Below, one piece after another: positions 57,763 to 64,000 of a stretch of DNA of 64,000 nt. The stretch spans positions 3,185,123-3,249,122 of the forward strand of contig JAVGVS010000011.1 in assembly GCA_032718565.1 (NCBI GenBank). The letters are read 5' to 3'. Source of the stretch: Distichodus sexfasciatus. Lineage: Eukaryota; Chordata; Actinopteri; Characiformes; Distichodontidae. Position numbers and translations under genes: made by a program. The stretch's first letter is position 1. The number at the start of each line of letters is the position of its first letter. The notes below the pieces were generated by a model. That model saw only the letters and a list, made by a program, of their open reading frames with translations, did not search any database and was not told the DNA's origin.

Positions 57763-60745
57763 CACAAGGTTAACACGACCAGACACAGTGTACTGTCTTT
57801 AGTGTAAAGAGGGGAGTGTCTGAATCTAATTGTGTATCAATAGATGCATTAACCCACTAGCGCTTGAATTATGATGCACTAAGTCAAAACATATGGATGG
57901 TTGTACACTCAAATGCACAACATGTATGAAAGGATTAAGGTAACTTAAAGATAATCTACCTAAAATAAACAATAAATCATTTAAATATGGTTTTCACACA
58001 CAAAAATGAGGGAAAATAACAAACTAATGATTAATAATGACTGAAAGTCATTTGGGCAACCAGCAAACCCATTGATGTTTACTCACTGTTTGCAAGGATA
58101 ATGCATTCACTTGAGATACATGAAAATCCCACAAGAAGCTCTCATTTAGTCAACTTGCAAACACATCCACCTTAGATCTGAACTAGTATGGCATGCCTCA
58201 GGGATTTAAGATGATGCATCTGATGTATCTTGTCAATTCAGAAAAACAGCAGCATTTTTTCTATATGGAAACTTTTTTCTCATTAATTAAGAAAAACTCG
58301 ACTTTTTTGTCAAGTGGATGCATTACATTCCAGAGTACTGCTATATAATAAGTATCCGTTATGTTTCATAGCCCCGGTCAGTTTTAAACAACCAATCAAA
58401 ACATGTCAATCCAAAGGTTATGTCATGATAGTGGCTGTGGGTGCAGCTTCCGCTGTCTCACTAGCCTCAAGCTCTGAAGATTCTTTGCACGCGACACGTA
58501 TCCAAAAAAGTGTCTTGAGTTCAATCTATTCTTTTGATGTTTTGTTTCTTTACTATAACTTAGAGTTTTATAAGCAAAAGATGAATTCCTAGGACTACAA
58601 AGATACTTTATGTGATGGTCAAAAGACTGTAACGAACAGTTCTCAGCTCTAACACAATTCTAGTTCTATACATTCTTGCATCTTCGTATATATTTCAGGA
58701 TCCAATCAGATTACGACATGTAAGGCACGTATGACTTCTATTGTTACGTACTAGTACATTTAACGTGTATACGTATTAATATAATTCTATTACATAACAC
58801 TGTACATGAAAAGTTATGAAAAGCTACAGAAACATTATATCTCTACTTTCTATTGCAAATAGTTATGAAATATTAAATCCAAATATTCATACGTTCATGC
58901 ACACAAAATGGCTCCAACAGTGCCTATTGTGCCAAAAGCTTTGGATTAAGTCGTATCAATCTGCTCTAGTATGTTAGGATCACACATTTCAGTCACAAAT
59001 TTGGATGTACTTGTAAATAGTCAAAAATACAACTTAACCCAGTTTGGTACCAAAACAGGCTTGTAGGGTCCAAAAACTGTTAAAATGGGTTTTTGTGGTC
59101 CAACTTAAGCAGGTGATCATCCAAAACAAATTTGCCTGGCCAAGCATTTTTTTTGGCTTCTCTGTTATTACACCTCTGCAGTAACTAAAACACAGGCCAA
59201 TGTTTAAGCCAACATTACCAGCCTTCCACAGCACTATGACTCTTAGACTCTTATGTATTAGGGAGATGTGCTTTTTAGTCTGCTACTGAAAATAAGGTGT
59301 GAACAGTTTACTGACTTGAAACAAAGTTGCTTCATGAACATGTTATTTATATTAATCACTCATAGAAAATGTATATTTTCTTTTGTGTAATTTATTAATC
59401 TGAAGATTTTGTATTTCCTAATCAAAGGATGTTCTCCTTGTTGCCTGCCCTCAAGATTTAAGTCAGTCAATACTGACGTGTTGCACCTGTGTCTGAGACT
59501 TAAAACGGACTCTCCGCTGTGTCTTGATCTTGGCCTGTTGTCTTTCGAAGAGGTGTTTGTGGCTGTTTTAAGTTGGGTTATTCTTGTTTATTTATTATTA
59601 GTTCATAATAAGTCTTGCACCTAAATCCTGTTTCGTCTCTGATAACTGACAATCAACTTTAAGGGTCTTTTTAAGGGTTAAAGGCCTTATTTTTGTAGAC
59701 CTGTCCTTTTTCTTCTGCTTTCTGCTTTTCGCTTTTAATGCCGTTTCAGATGTTTTAGCTGTTTTATTTAATCTGAAATACTCTTCATTGCTTTTTTGTT
59801 GACTTTTTGTGTGCTATGTAAATTAGAGTGGTGACAGAAGCCATGTCAGTGAAGACACTTTCAGCTACTTCAACTACTTTAAAATTGGAAGACACTTGTG
59901 TTTGATTAAAGCAGAGCTTTAGAAAGAGATCAGTTCTTCTTTGACTTTGACTCATTTGTTTCCTAGATTAACACTCATTCAGAGAGACTCATTAGATTGT
60001 GTCAGATTAACATTGGCAGAGGTGAACAGTAACAAAGTACATTTACTTCAGTACTGTACTTAAGTACTGTTTTTGAGTATCTGTACTTCACTTGAATAGT
60101 ATTTTTTTGGGGGGGGGATGTATAACTTGCACTTCACTACATTTCTGTCAAGGTTCTCCTTACACATTACTTTCAAATTCATGGCTAACCCGGGTTAAAC
60201 ACCTGGATCTAATAAATAACTCATGGGTCACGAATCCGAGGTCTCCATTAGCCAGAATTGCGGGTTAGCGCTTGTCACTGTCATGAGTGAATCCGCCGGT
60301 TAACTTCCTAATGCCGGAAACATACTGTACAGCTGAATCTGAATCGCACACACGAGTGGGTTTGCGCTCCACGAAGCACATACAGTCATGAGCAAATCTG
60401 CCGATTAACTTGCTCTACTTGAAAATAAATATTTGCCACTCTGGTAGCCTTGTGTCAATACTTTGTCATTTATTTGTAAGTGCATTTATTCTCATCACAA
60501 GCCACGTATACTTTCTTCTATGAAAAAATGCAAAACAAACGATTCAGCTGGTGATTTGGCAATACTGACTCAAGTGACTCAAGTGACATCCAGTTTAGTG
60601 AGTGACTTAGAGGGAGTCAAATCCTAAAAAGAACCGAATATTACAGCTCTATTTCAAATCTATGGATAAAGTGGATGTTATTCCCCCGTTTGGGAAATGT
60701 GATTTATTGGTTTTTGCAGGTAACTGCCTATCAGTAATCAGTAGG

Positions 60746-60815
60746 GTTGTGGTGCACCATGTGCTGTGCTGTGGTGTGTTGTGTTCACAATGACGAATAA
60801 TCACTCACTTTCACT
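60746..60815 (+). repeat. tRNA-derived SINE, family A, 3' fragment
   Basis: 'gttgtggtgcaccatgtgctgtgc' to 'gacgaataatcactcactttcactc'. A 5'-truncated copy, typical of incomplete reverse transcription. Confidence 0.75.
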
Positions 60816-61119
60816 CACATTTCTGCCTTTTTTTTGTCTTATTTAAAACATTGTTGCTGTTGGAAAGTCATGAAGCTAGAGGTGTAGACCTGGGTTTTAA
60901 GCAGGTTGGAATGTTCATTTTACTTTCTGAGCAGGCTGCATTTACAGTTATTGCACCGTCTGCCCTGCTGTTTTATGGGGATGTTTAGTCTTACAATTAA
61001 TTTAATAAATAAACAAGTAACTGGTTTTATTTGTCAGTCAGTTCGGGTTGTGTCTCATACTGAAACATTTTACCAGATCCTTATTCTACAGGTTCTACAA
61101 GCTAGTCAGAGGCATTAAT

Positions 61120-61844
61120 TCCCAGATAGCACGCGGATGTGGCCCACTTGTGGCAAATGTGTGGCACTGCTGGCCCGGTTCCGGCACTGGCAAAGGGATG
61201 TATGCCAAAAGTGGCCCACTTGTGATTAGACAAATGTGGCTCAAACGTCACAAACCAGATAGCATGCGGATGTGGCCCACTTGTGGCAAATGTGTGGCAC
61301 TGCTGCCCGGTTCCAGCACCAGCACTGGCAAACGGATGTATGCCAAAAGTGGCCCACTTGTGATTAGACAAATGTGGCCCAAATGTCACAAAACAGATAT
61401 GGGCCACATGTTACATACTTTATTCAAAAATAGTTATATAGCTCTGGCCCACTTCTGGCAAAGGTATGGCAAATGTGCCCTTGTGCTTATGGAAAATGAA
61501 ATGTTTTCTAGATTGGTGTGCTATTTGAACAGAGCACATTACATTATTTAAATGTTTACCTCACATAAAAATAATCGATATGATGTAGAGATTTAGGGGG
61601 GTCGTCCACCAAACGCTGGCAGCACATATTTTTAATATAAATCCAGAACGCTAAACGCCTTCAGTGCAAAAAAAATAAATAAATAAAATAAAATAAAACG
61701 TTTGCCACAAGTGGCCCTGTTCTGGCCCAGGTGCGGCAACCGAGAGCGGTCCGCTCAGTCGCCATCATTCCATGCGGTATGTGGGCCAGATGAAAATGCG
61801 GGATGAGGGCCACATCCGGGCCAGAAAGATTTTGCTGTCTGGGA
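61120..61844. mobile_element. TIR element rich in 'TGTGGCCCACTTGTGGCA' subrepeats
   Basis: Termini TCCCAGATAGCA (61120-61131) and TGCTGTCTGGGA (61833-61844) are inverted repeats. Inside, a unit of 133 bp (61123-61255) is tandemly repeated (61256-61393) and then partly again (to about 61480). The opposite end carries inverted 'ggccacatccgggcc' words. Open frames on both strands here are translations of the subrepeats. Non-autonomous. Confidence 0.8.
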
Positions 61845-62058
61845 TTATTGCAAATGTTGTGACAATAATGCAACAGTGCAGTGAAAGAAGATGTACTTTT
61901 AATACTTTTTATTAAAAGTATTTTTTAAAACATCAGTACTTTAACTGAAGTACATAAAATAATTACTGTAAAACTTTCACTTGTATTGGAATAACATTTG
62001 ACTAGGGGTATCTGCACTTGCACTTAAGTAATGAAGTTAGGTACTATGCCCACCTCTG

Positions 62059-63600
62059 AAAACTGGTAACAACTGCATGATACTCACTCAGCCAGATTCT
62101 TTTTATTGAAAGGTAGTGTTAATAAAAAGATGTGATTTTAATAATATCACATACCATCTACAGTTACATTCTGGGGAGGTCTGAGGGAGCTCTGGGTCTC
62201 GTGTGGGTCTCGGAGATTTTGGATTTTTACCACTAGGTGCCAGTATATTCTAGGCGGTTATTTGTCACGACTTACGTGACGTGTTGACGCGCTGCATGAC
62301 TGTTAAAGGACGGACGAAACCTTTTTTTATATAGTTTTCAGCAGTTCATTATGTGGCCAGTAAACACCACTTGAGCTACAAAATGTGCAACGGGTTTGGC
62401 ACCTAATAAAGAGGGTCTCACAACACAAATCACTTGTAAAAACCCTTCTACAAACACACCACTATCACTAGTCTCAAAGTAGTGGGCTGTGAGATGACAT
62501 GAAGGTATATGCTAAGCCTCACATAAAGTAACTTTCACCTCATATGTCATAAATCTTCTCTATAGAACTCTAAAGCAATAATGTAGTCATGCTCTTATCG
62601 GATGTCTGTCACTGTCAAAAGGCACTCATCCTATTGATGTAGGGGAGGGAGAACAGAACATGCACATACTGTCTTAAATGCTGTCTGTAGGGACCTGGAC
62701 TTTCGTGCTTGACCTCTCAGTGTTAAAATGATTCACCAGTTTCTGGTAAGTTATCATGTGTTCCCAGAGCGCCCTGCTGTCCTACTTTAGCATCATGGCA
62801 GATTATTCAATGAACTATTGCGGTTAAAAGACTGCATAGCCTTTAGCCACTGCTGTCTTGTGTGTGGAAGACTGTCCTTGTGATCACATGTACAGACATC
62901 CCAAGTTTCGGGAGTCTCCCGCATATGAGTTTCTGCAGGTTCGGATGTCTGCATGTAGAAGTGGACACAGCAGCTCAAATCAGTAATAAGTAGAATCAGT
63001 CAAAAGAAAAAGCTCAAAAGAAAAGAAATTAGAAATTCAGGAATGTGGTCACACTGAAGGTGCCCTTATTTTGCATAGCAATTGTTTAGAATTCAAATAT
63101 TTATTTCTAGGAATATTGTGCCTTATTCACAAAGGCTTTGACGTTCACCAATGTTTTCTTATTAACGATTAGTTCCTAAGTACTAAGACACAACTGTTGA
63201 AGAGCACACTTACACAAATGTAATTGCATGCATGTTTGTGGAAAGCTATAGATTATTGCGTTTTCTTCAATTCTACAAGTGTAAAATATTATTCTATTTT
63301 TATATATTAACATTCATACGAATACAATAAAATATTGGCAAATAAGGCCCATTGTTTCATATTTTTCATTCTTTGATTCAGTCTACCTGCTTAAATTAAA
63401 TATATTTTATTCAGTTTAAATTTTCCCTACAAGTTAAACTTGCAAATTAAGAATCTTGGAACTTTGAGTCTCAGTGGTTTTTCCTTGTTCTCGTGACATG
63501 CAGGCATTATGCTGAAAATCTTTATTTATTTATTCTTCACGTCTGTTTAACCATCACCAGCATTTTAAAGGTTGCAGTCTTTTAAACATTATGCTTAATA
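62059..63600. other. Putative first intron of the SLC23-like gene, distal part
   Basis: AT-rich and mostly unique-looking. No exon, clear repeat or microsatellite recognised. Confidence 0.45.
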
Positions 63601-63619
63601 TTCCTTGGCCAGATTTCAG

Positions 63620-63768
63620 ATGGCGGTCAGAAGGCCGACCATGTTGGTGTGGCCCAGCCTCATTCTGACAGCTTGGAGGAGGGTCTAGACAACAGACCTG
63701 GCAGCAGCCTCATTTACTCCATCAACGACCGACCACCCTGGTATCTCTGCATCCTCCTGGGCTTCCAG
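63620..63768 (+). CDS. SLC23-family nucleobase/ascorbate transporter, partial gene (exon before the membrane core)
   Basis: Frame encodes DGGQKADHVGVAQPHSDSLEE, then DNRPGSSLIYSINDRPPWYLCILLGFQ, ending at the donor CAG|GTAAGA. The segment (Y-x-I-x-D-x-PPWYLCILLGFQ) is the characteristic cytosolic lead-in to the first membrane helix of SLC23 sodium-dependent ascorbate transporters, and the family exon boundary falls at this Gln. Members move L-ascorbate with sodium, or nucleobases in the SLC23A4 branch, across the plasma membrane. The upstream acceptor is TTTCAG (63619) or GGCCAG (63612); both keep the frame. All membrane helices lie beyond the window, so SLC23A1-, A2- or A4-like cannot be decided; the wording is closest to SLC23A1. 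Confidence 0.85.
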
Positions 63769-64000
63769 GTAAGAAAGTCTTGAGAAAAAATTGTGTAATA
63801 ACAGCTTTGTTTATTTCTGCAGGGAAGACTACAACCCCTCAAACACCTTTTCCCCAACCTTGCCTAAAGAGGGCGCAAGTTCATTCTAACAGTATTTTTA
63901 CCATGAAAACTTTGCTTCCTCGCTCTCAGACTTTGCTTCCATGCCTGATCTAACACACCTGAAGCTAAACCAGATCGTCAGGAGCATCTGAATGTTTGTG
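63769..64000 (+). other. SLC23-like gene, start of the following intron
   Basis: Begins GTAAGAAAGT and continues to the window end without a recognisable acceptor plus coding frame. No exon encoding the expected continuation of the first helix is present. Confidence 0.75.

Larger units (their letters stand above)
55600..60016. other. Putative first intron of the SLC23-like gene, proximal part
   Basis: AT-rich, with no exon recognised. It contains the SINE at 57249-57464 and a CA array at 57728-57758. Homeodomain-like TAAT words are frequent but not clustered. Confidence 0.45.
60017..62058. mobile_element. hAT-like non-autonomous element enlarged by nested insertions
   Basis: Left end CAGAGGTGAACAGTAACAAAG and right end TATGCCCACCTCTG form the terminal inverted repeat CAGAGGTG/CACCTCTG. 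Both subterminal regions carry the 'acttaagtactgt'/'gcacttaagta' words of a widespread fish element. Flanking octamers aacattgg and aaaactgg agree at six of eight positions, consistent with an aged 8 bp duplication. The 2.04 kb length comes from a SINE fragment (60746-60815), the 61120-61844 element, and an unidentified stretch (60190-60440). No transposase. Confidence 0.75.

Noticed and set aside
61048..61551. A 167-codon plus-strand ORF (and opposing minus-strand ORF 61102-61407)
   Set aside because: It is the translation of the tandem 133 bp subrepeats inside a TIR element; the protein is itself repeated and the complementary strand is equally open.
1..64000. Search for bacterial, viral or phage-like systems (operons, CRISPR arrays, toxin pairs, retroviral genes)
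   Set aside because: None seen. Gene structure and repeats are entirely vertebrate; no reverse transcriptase, integrase, envelope or transposase coding remnant was recognised.

Overview
This is vertebrate nuclear DNA, almost certainly from a ray-finned fish and plausibly an otophysan. That rests on a teleost-like dusp6 gene with ordinary GT-AG introns, very long AT-rich intergenic DNA, abundant (CA)n and (GA)n microsatellites, tRNA-derived SINEs and hAT-like non-autonomous DNA transposons. There are no operons, bacterial genes or CRISPR arrays. All family identifications come from reading the sequence by eye; no database was searched.

Layout. 1-3500 is intergenic, with a (CTAT)n microsatellite and one weak exon-like segment. 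3500-9115 holds the one complete gene, dusp6 (MAP kinase phosphatase 3, 382 residues, plus strand). It has a CpG-rich promoter, three coding exons (4539-4938, 5723-6157, 7319-7632), two short introns, and a 3'UTR ending near an AATAAA at 9094. Intron 2 carries a non-repetitive, ETS-motif-rich block that looks like an enhancer. From 9.1 to about 55 kb I recognise no protein gene. This desert holds a 0.8 kb minisatellite built from about 22 bp units (13.9-14.7 kb), a 0.76 kb tandem duplication (23.6-26.0 kb), a 236 bp foldback element (32.1-32.3 kb), nested transposons, two SINE families, and several GC-richer non-repetitive islands that could be conserved regulatory elements.

At the right edge a second plus-strand gene begins. 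The exon at 63.6 kb encodes the start of an SLC23-type nucleobase/ascorbate transporter, and a candidate first coding exon lies 8 kb upstream at 55.5 kb. The rest of that gene is outside the window. Only 23 bp from that candidate start, on the opposite strand, is an unrecognised 44-codon ORF with strongly coding-like codon use. It is the best candidate here for something undescribed.

The genes do not form a pathway. DUSP6 is the cytoplasmic negative-feedback phosphatase for ERK1/2. The likely link between dusp6 and the desert is regulatory: long gene-poor flanks beside a tightly controlled FGF/ERK feedback gene commonly contain distant enhancers, but that is inference.
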